In this document: in pieces, positions 22,341-33,685 of the stretch
Layout: the number at the start of each line of letters is the position of its first letter
Position numbering within the stretch: position 1 is the stretch's first letter
Origin: Penelope pileata
Lineage: Eukaryota > Chordata > Aves > Galliformes > Cracidae
Assembly (NCBI GenBank): GCA_013396635.1
Contig: WBMW01005047.1
Coordinates: 135,831-199,830 of the forward strand
Reading direction: 5' to 3'
DNA: 64,000 nt
Program-made: the position numbers and the translations under genes
Notes under the pieces: model-generated
Database searches by the model: none
What the model saw: only the letters and a program-made list of their open reading frames with translations
What the model was told of the DNA's origin: nothing

Positions 22341-24436
22341 CTCCTCCATATACCATGATTTGCAATAAATTCAACACGAGCAGTCCAGAGGCCCATGGAG
22401 GCAGCTCTTAAGAGCCTCTTGATTTCCTAGATGACAGCTCTAAAGGTACTGGTCTGTAGTAGATATCCAATATTGTCCTTGGTTCTACCAACAGATGAGC
22501 TCCATCTCACCTAATTTTAGCTGCCGAACAGTCAGGTGTTTAGCGTCAGCCAAGCGTCTGGCCTCCCCCTCTCCAGTCAATGGAGGGAAGCACTTTTAGA
22601 AAGCGACTCATCCCACCCATCCGTGGAGCGACTGAATCACCCTCCAGAAGAGCTGTCTCTCTCCATCAACTGCTTAGAAAGGCAAAAGTGGATCGGGTGC
22701 TAGTGCCTGGTAGCTGGGTTTGACAAACCAAGACCCATCCTAGGAAAATAGCAGCTATTCTACTGTCCTCATGATATGCACATGTTGCACTGCTTCTTTC
22801 TAGATAAAGAAATATGTATTAATGCTTCTTCCCCTTCTTCCCTTAATATCTCCATTGCAAGGACTCTTTTTGCTCATTAAATATCTTAATTTTTTCTCCA
22901 TGTCTTCCATACCTTCCTCAGCCCGGAAACCACTGTGTTGCCTCTGACGGCAGCTGTTTCCCTGATTATTCCCTACATGATGCACTTTCCTCCTGCTAGT
23001 GATATCCTCTCTTTCTCTTGCTTTTTCTTCATTAGATACAGCTTTCTATTCTTCTTGCTGCTTTCATCTTGCTGTTCTCCCAAGATGAGTACCATCTTGG
23101 TACTCAAAAGCTGCCAAACACTGCAGCTTTTTGGACATCCCCACAAAACTCTTCTTTGCAGCCTTCCCATCTCCATCCAGGGGGTTTCATCTCAGTATTT
23201 CATCCTATTCCACTCCATAGATTTGGGAAACCAGCCCCTACTGTGCTGCCAGCTGCTGCATCTCTCTTTGAGACTGTTCTCTCCCACCAAATGCTGTCAC
23301 AGGTGATGTTCATGAGTCTTTTATTTGTCATAATGAGATTTGGTCCCGTTGCCTCATATTTAGTGCAAGACCATTTGTGTCGGAAATAATCTCCCTTAAT
23401 TTTTAGAAAGCTTGCTGTTGTTTTTTTATTGCGCTGGCTGCCTGAAACTTGTCGCAGACCTGACTCACACTGACGTTCCCCTTAATAACAACTGTAATTT
23501 CTGGAGCACATTATGAAGACGGGCTCACCAATGAGCTCATTTTACCCTGTTCTGTAACTCTGTGACCTGTGTTGGTTCTTAGATGCTACAAATATCTGCT
23601 CATAGCGCTTGATTACAACCAGCCAGGGTGACTTGTTTTTAAAACTGAGGATACAAGTGGTATTTGGGCCAATCTCAAGACCAAGGCTCTAATCCCAGTT
23701 TTACCAATAATTCATAGAGAAACCTTGAAACAAACCACTCGTCCTCCCTGTTCCCTGTAAGAGAAAAACATTAACACTGCTTTACAAAAAGTTCTGAATT
23801 TCTTGGATGCAAGAAGCCGCAGAAGTACGGACAGTGACTACTGCAGGCTCATGCTCTTAAGAGCTGCTTTCAGCATGGAGAACATTCAGATCCAGTTCCA
23901 CTTTTAAATAAACTGGCTCACATGATTACCTCTGTAATGACCTGGGGCCAACAGAAAACACACTGTAACTATCAGAATTCAGAAGACGTATTAGAACCAG
24001 AGCACTCCCAGAAAAACCGTGGAGCCAGATTGACAAATAAAGATAAGACGTGGCCTGAAAAAATCAGACTGAATCCAAATCTGAATTCTCCCAGGACTCA
24101 TACGTACCCATTTCTCCTCCTACTCCGTTTCTTATGCCAAGTAGATGAGCTGGCTGCCACTAATGGCACTGTCCCAAACATTTCTCATGCTGCAGCACCA
24201 AGAGTTGTCAAAGAAAATCACCTGTGTAATGGCATTACTTTGCACTTTCATACCGTACCTTAAAAGGGAATTCCAGCGCTGTCTGTCAGCACAAAGTGAT
24301 GAAGCACCGCAGCATGCTGCCTGGTCAGAGCTACCGCACACCCACAGGCTTGGTCTGATTTGCTCACCTCACGCTGCAAACCCACAGCAGTGAGGAGGTG
24401 AAGGCAGGCTCTGGTTCCCCTGCCTTCAGGATCATC
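22341..24436. other. Unique sequence, possible unidentified old repeat near 22430-22640
   Basis: The stretch 22430-22640 (with CTCCAGTCAATGGAGGGAAG) resembles old dispersed repeats of birds and reptiles in style, but I cannot place it. The rest, including the T/C-rich part 22800-23300, shows nothing identifiable. Confidence 0.4.
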
Positions 24437-24530
24437 ATCTAAGTTGGGAAAGTCCTTCAGGACCGAGTCCAGCTACCAACCTAACCAACTGAATCCCACC
24501 ACCAAACCATGACCCTCAGCGCCTTTCTGT
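24437..24530 (-). mobile_element. Diverged CR1 3' tail
   Basis: Reverse-orientation tail recognisable from AAGTTGGGAAAGTCCTTCAG, CGAGTCCAGCTACCAACCTA and CACCACCAAACCATGACCCT. Octamers are lost. Confidence 0.75.
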
Positions 24531-25003
24531 CCCCTTCCACACCCGGATCTGCCCAGGAGTACTCAGCAGAGGATTTGCACAGCTGGAGGGAACTCGTTGG
24601 GGTTATAAAAGCGGGAGGAGCAGCGTGACCCCTCCCTGCTATTCCACCTTCCCTCCTCCCCTCCAGGATGCAGTGGGAGGGATGCAGGCAGCCGGTTCAG
24701 CAGCGGGGCAAGGGTTGGACAGCTCCATCTCGGTGATGGTACCCAGGTTCCCCCACTCCCACTGCTCCCCACCAAGCACATGGGGGTGGGCACAAGCAGC
24801 CCCCCTGGTCCTGACCCCGCCGGGGCCAGCGGGCTCCTTCCCTCCCACCCAGCATCAGAGGAAATGCTTGTGCTTTGTGCAGGAAATGGTGCTGCTGAGC
24901 AAACCCTCCCCGTCCCTCCCTTAAATTATTTAATGTCCTACAGGAGCAGATGACCCCTGCTAAGCAGACTGTCAGGAGAGCAGCAGCCTTTGATGCAGTA
25001 ATT
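24531..25003. other. GC-rich unique sequence
   Basis: C-rich on the plus strand (24640-24850). No exon or repeat identified. Confidence 0.5.
24604..24611 (+). promoter_or_regulatory. TATA-box-like TATAAAAG
   Basis: Exact TATAAAAG in locally GC-rich sequence. No downstream gene is recognised, so this is a motif match only. Confidence 0.15.
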
Positions 25004-25104
25004 GGAAATTTCCATTCTTTGCTCGCAGCCTTGAAAAACAGAAGAGTCTGATATACTGGGAAATCTCCATGCTGAGCTAGGAAATTTCCACGGTGGAAAT
25101 TTTT
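25004..25104. promoter_or_regulatory. Cluster of NF-kB-like GGAAATTTCC sites
   Basis: Two exact palindromes GGAAATTTCC (25004-25013, 25080-25089), one GGGAAATCTCC (25058-25068) and one half-match GGAAATTTTT (25095-25104) lie within 100 bp. The palindrome matches the Rel/NF-kB consensus. Motif matches are direct; function is inference. Confidence 0.35.
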
Positions 25105-26054
25105 AATATATTCTCTGGCTTTAAACTGTGCAGGTTGATGAGGCTTTGGGGTTTTATTTTGTGTCCCGTGTTGTGTTTGGGGGTTGTGGTTTGGTTTGTT
25201 TCTGTTTGTTTTGTTTGCTCTGCAATTTGCTTAAAAGAATCGATGTGGGAAGGGCTGGAAAATCAGCCACTCCGAGGGAAAGGGATGCGTTTGTAGGAGA
25301 ACCGCGTGTGGGAATCGCGAGGCACCTGTAACACTCCTGGTTGAGTCGGAGATAACGAGGATTTGTATTTTAACGAGATGTTCCTGCTGGTGATACGGCA
25401 GAGGATGGCAATGACTGCGAGAAGCTCTGCAGCACAGCTTTGAAAGGGTGGAGCTTTTGATGTTCTTTCCAAAAAAAAACCCAGGAGCCCAGAGGGTTGA
25501 TATGCCTTTGCCCACTCAAATACTTTGCTGACCGCACAAGAAGAAGGTAAATAGTGGAGAAAGAGCTCTTAAGAGGAATCTGTGTGAGCCTTTGGGCTCA
25601 ATACCCATCAGTTCTCTCTGGCGCTTTGAACAGAGAGTTCTCAGGGACAGAAATTGTCAGCTGTGCTGTAGAAATTACGATGAGGAGCTCGTAGGAGCGA
25701 GGGTGGGAGGACAGCAAAGGAAACACATTGGAAGCACAGCTACCGCCTTTCCTGCCTGTACCGCTGCGACGCTGCGCAGCCGCCCGGCTGCCTTCTGCAA
25801 ACCTGTGCAGCCTCTAAAGCTCTGCCAGCATCGGGCTCAGCCCGTGCCTCGGGGACGGCTGCTTGTGCCAGTGCCTGGCATCAAAATGCAATGTGGCCTT
25901 TATGTTTCGAAGTAACAACAAGCAAACAGAAGACTGCCAAAATGTAGATCCCTTGGCTTTGCAAAGCAGCCTCCATCCAGCGGAAATGGCTGCAGAAGTG
26001 TCAGTCTTAGCCCTCAGCAGCCACCGGACCAGGGTGCAGGTTGCAGGTTAATTA
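25105..26054. other. Unique sequence with short CpG-richer patch
   Basis: About 25740-25860 has more CpGs than average (CTGCGACGCTGCGCAGCCGC). No gene or repeat recognised. Confidence 0.45.
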
Positions 26055-26116
26055 CAGCTGGACTCGATGAATCTTGGGGGTCTCTTCCAGCTTAGGATAC
26101 CCTATGATTCTATGAA
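26055..26116 (+). mobile_element. Very short CR1 3' tail
   Basis: Only about 60 bp: CAGCTGGACTCGATGAATCT, GGTCTCTTCCAGCTTAGGAT and one to two octamers (CCTATGATTCTATG). Confidence 0.85.
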
Positions 26117-26754
26117 CAGAAATTAGGGACTTGTGGAGGCAAAGCCTCGTCCCAAAGCCTGGGAGCTGCTCTGCAAAGCCAACTTAACCCAAAGGCAATG
26201 AGGACTTCATGGCTGCCTGGATTCTAACACTTCAAAAGAGGTTTTCTCCCTTTGGCCATGTGTCCCCATGTGCAGTCAGGATGTCCCAGCCAGTCCCCAG
26301 TGTGCCAAAGCTCGAAGGAGGCACTGACCTAGGATGAGTGGGCAATGGCCCTGTTGGTTCTTCATGTGCAAGGACACAAAAACACAAAGCAAACTCGGGG
26401 CACAGCAGAGAACTTCACCTCTCTCCCAGCTGGAGCAGCATGTTGTACTTCCGAGAAGTTAAAATACCAAAGGGATCCTGTGCTCCTCCAGGGACTTTTA
26501 AGGTAGGAGAGGTAAGTCACTGTCAGGTGGCAGTGGGTGAGAAGAGGCAGGATTGCTCCTTCTGAGTCAGTCCTTTTGCCACGGTGTCAACTCATGAGGG
26601 TGTCCCAAGACCCTTTTGCATGTCCATCACTTAAGCTCTATCTACGACTGAACCAAAACACCAACCCCAATTCTTTCTAAAGGTGAAAGGGCTAAACCGT
26701 TGAACATCTGCCTGGGACTTGTTGACTACAGATGACAAGATCCTCCTCCTAAAG
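26117..26754. other. Unique sequence, no element recognised
   Basis: Nothing identifiable beyond short chance frames. Confidence 0.5.
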
Positions 26755-26835
26755 CCTCCTCTGAGTTTGCAGTTAATGCAGAGAAGTATCTAAACTCTCC
26801 TCTGCATCTGCAGTAAATGCAGAGAAGCATCTACC
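26755..26835 (+). repeat. Two-copy tandem duplication, unit about 40 bp
   Basis: Units 26755-26794 and 26795-26835 align at roughly 80-85 percent identity and share AATGCAGAGAAG. This looks like a small local duplication that has since diverged. Confidence 0.7.
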
Positions 26836-27590
26836 TCCAGGGCACAATTTGTCTCCCTGGAAAGCAGACATCATACTTCACCGTAAGTAAAATCACCGAG
26901 CTTAGAGTCTGGCTCTACAACACAAGTGGGTGGATCCAAACCCCGCAGACTACAGAAGTGGGTGACTTTGGCAAGACAGATGGCTTTGTCACTAAAATCT
27001 CGTATTCATTTATCTGTCCTTAAATCTGAGTCCATCTGCTGTCTCCTGTGTTGCACACAGAAGACAGAAGAGGCCATTGAGGTAAGGTTGGTCCTTTTGC
27101 TTGGGATTTGTACAACTCCTTGCACACCAGAGCCCTGGTTCATACCTTCAGCCTACAGGCACAGGGAGAATATGAACAATGCACTGTCTCCTTCTGTCTT
27201 CAATTGTTCACCTGAGATAGGAGCTTCAAAATAAATAAATAAATGAACAAATAAAATGGCACTAGGCGTTCCTCATGGTAGTGCATTTTTTCATTTTCAA
27301 GGATTTCTTTATTATTTCCTCTTTACTGCCGCTGCCAAAGAGTCATTTGACTTATTTCCTCCATCCTGGAAATGAGCCAAAGTCAGGAGGAGGTCTTCAA
27401 AATCAAAACTGTATTTCTGAGCTGTCCAAAAACGCTGTCCTGGAGCCTGGCACGTGGCTCAGCTGCGACGCTGGGACAGGGGCAGGGGGTTTGCCTGCTC
27501 TGCAGCCTCAGACTGACCTTAGAGCTCAGCCCAGGGTGGTTTCCTATGGGATGGGACTCCCATCTGAACTTTCCACAGAAACTTCTTAGG
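26836..27590. other. Unique sequence with AAAT microsatellite
   Basis: A short (AAAT)n-type run lies at about 27228-27257. No other feature was recognised. Confidence 0.5.
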
Positions 27591-27993
27591 ATCACGGAAT
27601 CATATAACCATTTATGTTGGAAAAGACCTCTAAGCTCATCAAATCCAACTGTTAGCCTAGCACCGCCAAGTCTACCACTAAGCCATGTCCCTAAGCACCA
27701 CATCTTCAGGTCTGATATCCCCTGGGGATGGGGACTCTACTACTTCCCTGGGCAGCCTGTTCCAACATTTCACAACCCTTTCAGTGCAGAAATTTTTCCT
27801 GATATCCAAGCTAAATCTCCCTGGAACAACTTGAGGCCACTTCCTCTTGTCCCATTGCTTGTTGCTTGGGAAAAGAGACCAACCCTCACCTCGGTACAAC
27901 CTCCCTTGAGGCAGATAGGGAGAGCAGTAAGGTTTTCCCTGAGCCTCCTTTTCTCTCGGGTAAATAACCCCAGTTCCTCGCTGCTCCGCACAC
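27591..27993 (-). mobile_element. CR1 LINE 3' portion
   Basis: Reverse-orientation copy from ATCACGGAATCATATAACC through TGTTGGAAAAGACCTCTAAG to CCAGTTCCTCGCTGCTCCGC. The minus-strand frame 27678-27899 retains VVKCWNRLPREVVESP, the ORF2 C-terminal motif. The TTGGAAAAGACC signature puts it in the same subfamily as 33420 and 41856. The longest open frame of the window (240 codons, plus strand) runs antisense through this copy and is not a gene. Confidence 0.95.
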
Positions 27994-30900
27994 CCTACAG
28001 ATGGGGAGGGCGGATGGCTGTGCGTGATGGCATAGCAAGCAGGCTGACATTGTCCTACTCCCGAGTGCTGTTAGCCCTGAAAAGGATTTATTAGGATGGG
28101 TTGTTTGATTTAATATGCTGTGGAACTGCTCTACAGATCACAAAATCGAAAGGTGATGAAAGGCTTTCAGCAAAACGTAGGCAAATGCTGCCAGCAGCGT
28201 TTTGCCCATATTTCCTTACATGTTCCAAGAGATTTGCTAGATTTGTGTTCGGGTGGGTGTGGTTTTTTTAGCTCATTAGGAGTTTTACTGGTCTCGGTCG
28301 AGTTTTACTGGCATTTAGAAACTGTATGTCAAATTTACAGCCAAAATATTCACAGCCAAGGGATTTTCATTGAAGCTGAAGCAGTTTAAATCATCAGTCC
28401 ATCACAGGGCAGCCATACTCTCTGGTCGGGCAAAACAAACCCAGCCAAACAGGATCCGCTCCAGAACGGTGCCCATGGCCAATGTGTGCGGAGTTAAACA
28501 GCCAAACCAAGCGCTTGTGAATGCTGAACACCATCAAAAATGGTGATTTCTTCATGTATATTTTATGAGCGTAACAAGGAGCCACATCAGCTGAAGAAGT
28601 CGGTGCTTATGAACGAGGCACTCTACCTCCCTGCTCCCTCTATCTTAGCTCTTCTCCCAGCCACTGGAAGGCTGCTCACATTACACATTCTATAGGATTT
28701 ATTCCAGCCATTTTCCAGTGTGAATTTTTCTCTGTTCCCTGTTAGCTTGGCTGCCCAAGGATGTGGAGCTTACAAATCCGAGCGCCGTGCCTTTGGGTTC
28801 ATGTTTTATGTACCTGTCTCCCCAGCTCCTCTCGCAGCTTGTGAACCTCTTGGCCAATTTCAGCTGAATTTGATAGAGAGCTGCTGAACTCAGAAGTGTG
28901 AAAATTCTGGAAATTTAATGAAAGGAGGCAGGCAGGGAAAGGGGAGCAGCAGGGAAGAGCAAGACCACAGACTGATTGCAGTCCTCTGGGAATCCATGCG
29001 GCCCTGAGGTCATTGCAAGGGCATCACCTGCAAGCAAAGTTTCAGTCTCTTACCCTACAAGACCCCAGAGAATCCACAAGCACATTGCATCCTTATTGGA
29101 GAGCTGATCCATTGCTATTGGAACTGCTGTTTTTTTATCTAGAAGTTGTTGTTTTAAGAGAATAGGAACTGTGGCGCAGCATCAGAAGGAAAATGCAGTA
29201 AGAGGCACCATTACCCGGCAGAGCAGAGCAGAAAGCGCTGCCCCCTGTGATGCTGTGCGCTGCTGAGAAAGAAAATACTAAACAGAAACAGGCTGTGACA
29301 TTGGCTCGTGGCCTGAGCACAGGGCTGGGAGCCTGGAAATCCCAAGATCAAATCATGTCCCTGATAACAAACTCCTTTTATTGCCTTCAAGCACTTGGGC
29401 TTTTTGGCTACCTTAGCTAAAAGGAGAGAAAATAATAGAGCCTGTCTCCCAGGATCATTCCTGTCCAGCACTATATAATCACTAGACGTGTGCCGAGGAT
29501 GAAATGTACCCCACAGTGAAATAAAAGGCACCAGCCATCGCTCCTGTTGGTATTCAAAGCTTCTCCCTACCTTTGACAGCTGCCATGCTATGGCAGAGAT
29601 TGTTCTGCTCAGCCCCAGCTTCAGAATCCAAATTTAGATCGTGTCCTATGACAGGAATCATTTACATGACAAAATCTGCCTTTCTCCAGATCTCTCTAAT
29701 TAAGTCCTGCCTCCCACGCAGGCAAAGCAGCATCACGCCAGTGGAGACTGGAGCGCGACAGGAAACCCAGCGTGGGGACAGCAGTGGGTCCATAAGCGGG
29801 ATGCTCTCAGTGGGACAAAGTTGGGTGCTCCAACAGCACCTCGGGGCCACCCCAGGGAGCCAGAAAGGAGGTGAGGGCTCCTCGTGGTCCTGCAATCCCG
29901 CCACATTGCTGCTGGTGGGACTGGAGCTCGGGAGCTAGTGGGGAGTGCTGCTCTTGGAGCAATTTTTAGGGCAGGGATGGACGTTGTTGCAATGCTTCAT
30001 GGTTGCAGGTGCTTGAATGAGAATGGATAATGGGGGATTTTTGGCAGCTGCTGGGTCTCTGCTGAGGTGAGATATTCTGGAGTGGAAAGACCCACTGTGC
30101 ATTCATCGCCATTCTCCAATGGGTGTGCTGAGCTGCTCACACGGCTGGCAGCTTGATGATCAAAGCTATGGAACCACACAAATCAATATGAACATGTCCT
30201 TGGTGATGGCTTTAAGAAATTCCACGTATCCTTCATACCATTCTAGAAAAAACAGCTCCTTATGTATTCATCCCAGGGTCATTCAGGATGTCTCTGTCTT
30301 ACTTGCAGTATGGTTTCAAACATTTCCTTCTTGAATAGCTGCTGTCTTCCCTGCTGGGAAGATCTGTGCGTAGAGCTGATAGAGGAGCTCCTTCCTCCCA
30401 TAGGAGCCTTCGCAGTGCTCCCCACCTCTATAGCTCCCAGGAGGGCCAGAGCTCACTGATCTTCCATGCTGCAAAGATCCCTCTGCTGAGGCACTCAGCT
30501 CTCTCCCAAAACCTATTTGCTGACTGCTCTGTGTCTACATAGCTTGGACAGCATGTTCTGCACGCTGACACCCAGCTCCTTGGCAGGGATCAGAGGGCTC
30601 GACATGCCATGAGACCGGGAGCGTAAACCGTGAGAGGGAAAAAGGGAGTCACTGGGAGCTCCAAGTGCTCCAGCTCTGGCTCCAAAAAGTCTCGATGAGA
30701 TGAGCTGGTATCTGTTACCTGCTGGTGGCACATTGCCACCCCTGCTAGATCTGGAGACGATTCCATATCGCCCATGTTCTTCCAGACAAGGGCAACACAG
30801 GCTGTTGGTGCAAGGAGGCACCAGGAACCTCGGGACTGTTTGCTAGCGATGCAGTTGGAAGCGCACTTGCTGCGAAGCTGCTCCTCCTGCAGCCTCCACA

Positions 30901-31151
30901 CCCTGGGATGTATCACCTTCCAGATGAGTCACAAGCTCTGTGCCCTCGAGCCCAGCATCATCTCCAGGAATGACGCTCCTGTGCTTCACGAGGACACCGC
31001 GTTCATCCCCGTCACCCAGCCAGGCTGTGACTGGGGCTGCGCCCACATCTTCACCCACCCCTCTGTTAGCTCCGTGCGCATCATGCTGAGAGCCACGTGT
31101 GGGGTCACCATGGGGAGAGGGCATGTGATGGCCAGCAGCGAGATGGAGTCA
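27994..31151. other. Unique sequence, no element recognised
   Basis: Three kilobases without CR1. The stretch 30540-31140 is GC-richer with overlapping open frames of 90-135 codons on both strands, none resembling a known protein and none with convincing splice sites. Confidence 0.45.
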
Positions 31152-31382
31152 CAGAATCATAGAATCACAGAATCCTAGAATCACAGAATCATAGAATATC
31201 TCAAGTTGGAAGGGGCCTACAAGGATCCCTGAGTCCAGCCCTTGGCTCCACGCAGAACCACCCAAAACCCAAACCCTATGTCTGAAAGCGTTGTCCAAAT
31301 GCCTCTTGAATTTCGGCAGCGTGAGGCCATGGCCACTGCCCTGGGGAGCCTGTTCCATGCCCACCACCCTCTTGGTGAACCT
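31152..31382 (-). mobile_element. CR1 LINE 3' end with expanded octamer array
   Basis: Six terminal octamers (31152-31199) alternate CAGAATCA and TAGAATCA types. The 3' UTR and ORF2 end follow (GTTGTCCAAATGCCTCTTGA, CCCACCACCCTCTTGGTGAA). Same subfamily as 18949. About 230 bp, with low divergence. Confidence 0.95.
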
Positions 31383-32816
31383 TTTCATGGAATCCTACCT
31401 GGGGCATGTTGGATGAAGATGCACTCTAGCGTGTTTGTGTCTTTCATCAATGAGATGCTGAACCCACCTCTTCTAAAGACTCTGGCATGATACTGACAGG
31501 GAACTCATGACATATTTACCTTCTGGAAGATGCCCTGGAACTCCTCTCTTGTCAACCTGCACCTTTTTCAGTGCAAGCAGGTTTCCCCTGCCCGTCATAC
31601 AGTGCAGCACTTTGGGCAGCTGCCTGGGCCTCCATCAGCACGAAGCTCCTGCCAAAGGCGACCTATTGTCCTAACAGAGCACATTCATTTCGCGCTCTCA
31701 GACTCTGCAGGAAAAGGGGTCATTTCACTCAGCTGCTTCTGCCGGTTTCCTCCAACGCGATCACAATTCAGGGTCTGTTCCTGTGTTGGATGCCAACCAC
31801 ATAACGCTCTTAATCTCGGTAATTGTAGTTTATTGAGGTTCTTGGAAACTGGCAAAGTGGCTTTCGGAAGAATAAAAAAAAAAATAATAATAATCCCGAA
31901 CTCCAAATCAATGAGGAAATTCCCTCAGTGGATCATGGCTGAAAACAAACATGTTTTTGTGCTTCCAGAAAATCAGCAAGACTAACAGTGCCATTGTTTG
32001 TGTAAGGGGGATTTCCACATTTCACGGAAAAGCTTGGAAGCCATTACAGCAGCTGCCCCCAGGAGAGCAGGAGATGTGAACAAGCATCAGAGAAATCACA
32101 GCAGGTTAAAAATAATGGAATTTTTAAAAATGACAATATAGGTTTGGGTTGCTTTTCTTTTTTTCTGAGCCTGCTTTCTGAACCTTTAGGGAGCATATTG
32201 CCGTCCTTTCCCTCTCACAAGAGGACCATGAATGTACCATTCTATTTTGCCTCTACTAAAAGCTCCTTATCACAGAGCCATGTGATGCAATGAACTCTTG
32301 CATCAATGATGGCGTGAAACATCACAACATTTTATAACAAAATTGCATGAGTCAGCAATGCTGAAACCTATGATGAGAAACAAATAGGCGATCTGGAGGG
32401 AAAAAGAAGCTGATTTTGCAAAGCCCCACTAGGCAGTGCCTTTGGAATGAGGCTGTGCGTTAGGACAACCCCAATTTTTCTGGTCCTGTATATTTGGAAA
32501 AAATGGGTTAATCTATGATGTGTAGGATATGGCTTTCAATGCTCACCTCTGCCAATCTGCTAGTGAATGCCTCCCTGCTCTGCTCATGGGCAGCTGGTTT
32601 GACCCCAAATGTGGTCCCACAAAAGGGGCAGTGATCTCCAGTGAAGAGGTGGTGGCACAGCACTACTGCCTTCTGCATCTACACTGAGCATCCATCTCCT
32701 GCCTGGGGTTGAAAAAGCAGGGCCAGCTGGTCCCTCCGGTCTCTCCTGCTTTCTGTAGCTGACTCATCTTGTGTTTGTATCTGCTGTGAATGTGTTCAGG
32801 AAATCCCTGGAAGATA
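31383..32816. other. Unique sequence, no element recognised
   Basis: Contains an A-rich/AAT run at about 31872-31893. Otherwise nothing identifiable. Confidence 0.5.
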
Positions 32817-33092
32817 TCTGGTAGTGAGAGGACAAGGGGGAATGGTTTAGAGCTAAAAGAGAGGAGATTTAGATTAGATGTTAGGAGGAGACTCTTTAAT
32901 CAGAGAGTGGTGAGGCACTGGAACAGGTTGCCCAAAGAAGTTGTGGATGCCCCATTCCTGGAGGTGTCGAAGGCCAGGTTAGATGGAGCCTTGGGCAGCC
33001 TGGTCTAGCGGATGGTGTCCCTGCCCATGGGATTGGAACTGGATGGGATTTAAGGTTCTTCCCAGCCCAAACTGTTCAATGAATCTATGATT
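32817..33092 (+). mobile_element. CR1 LINE 3' portion with open ORF2 tail
   Basis: Sense copy. A 72-codon open frame (32790-33008) contains VVRHWNRLPKEVVDAP, the conserved ORF2 terminus. The 3' UTR follows (TGGTGTCCCTGCCCATGGGA), with diverged octamers (GAATCTATGATTCC) to 33092. Confidence 0.95.
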
Positions 33093-33419
33093 CCCTATTA
33101 GCTTGTGGGAAGAGTTTTTACTCTTCCAGTGTCCCCATGTAACCTCCATGTTGGCTACCTAAGGATTGCACTTCTCTTCCGGGTGAAGGACCTCACTGAG
33201 ACCCTCTAGGTGTTGTATCAGCCCAATAGGACCAGCAGAGAGCACCAGGCTGATCTCCTGATAGATCAGGATGTCTAACAGCAAGGATCCTGCACGTGCT
33301 GCTGTTTGTCTGGGAGACAGCAGCCACAGGAAATCCAGGCTTGTTCTTGGCAAACCCAAAGCTTTCTCCTCCTATCTCCTTGATGGACAGTTTTATTCCT
33401 TTTAAATACCATGAGACCA
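33093..33419. other. Unique spacer between two CR1 copies
   Basis: About 330 bp of non-repeat sequence. The neighbouring copies point tail-to-tail. Confidence 0.5.
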
Positions 33420-33685
33420 GAGAATCATGGAATCATAGAAACATTTAGGTTGGAAAAGACCCTTAGGATCATCAAGTCCAACCATCCACCTAACACTACC
33501 AAGTCCTCCACTATGCCATGTCCCTTAGTGCCACGTCCACATGTTTCTTAAATACCTCCAAGGATAGGGACTCCACTACTGCTCTGGGCAGTCTGTTGTA
33601 ACGTCTGACCACCATGTCCATGAGGAAATTATTTCAAATATCCAGTCTAAATCTACTCTGGTGGAACTTGAGGCTGTTTCCTAGT
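33420..33685 (-). mobile_element. CR1 LINE 3' portion
   Basis: Reverse-orientation copy: GAATCATGGAATCATAGAAA, TTAGGTTGGAAAAGACCCTT, CTCTGGGCAGTCTGTTGTAA, then fading after GGTGGAACTTGAGGCTGTTT. Subfamily with the TTGGAAAAGACC signature. Confidence 0.93.

Noticed and set aside
22430..22640. Possible unidentified ancient dispersed repeat
   Set aside because: It feels familiar in style but I cannot name a family or align landmarks in order, so only noted in the gap entry.
24604..24611. TATA-box match as evidence of a gene
   Set aside because: The motif alone occurs often by chance. No downstream exon or conserved initiator was seen, so no promoter is claimed beyond a low-confidence note. The same applies to 51652-51659.
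27372..28094. Longest open frame of the window, 240 codons, plus strand
   Set aside because: Much of it is antisense to the CR1 at 27591-27993, whose own minus frame carries the ORF2 terminal motif. The rest has no domain.
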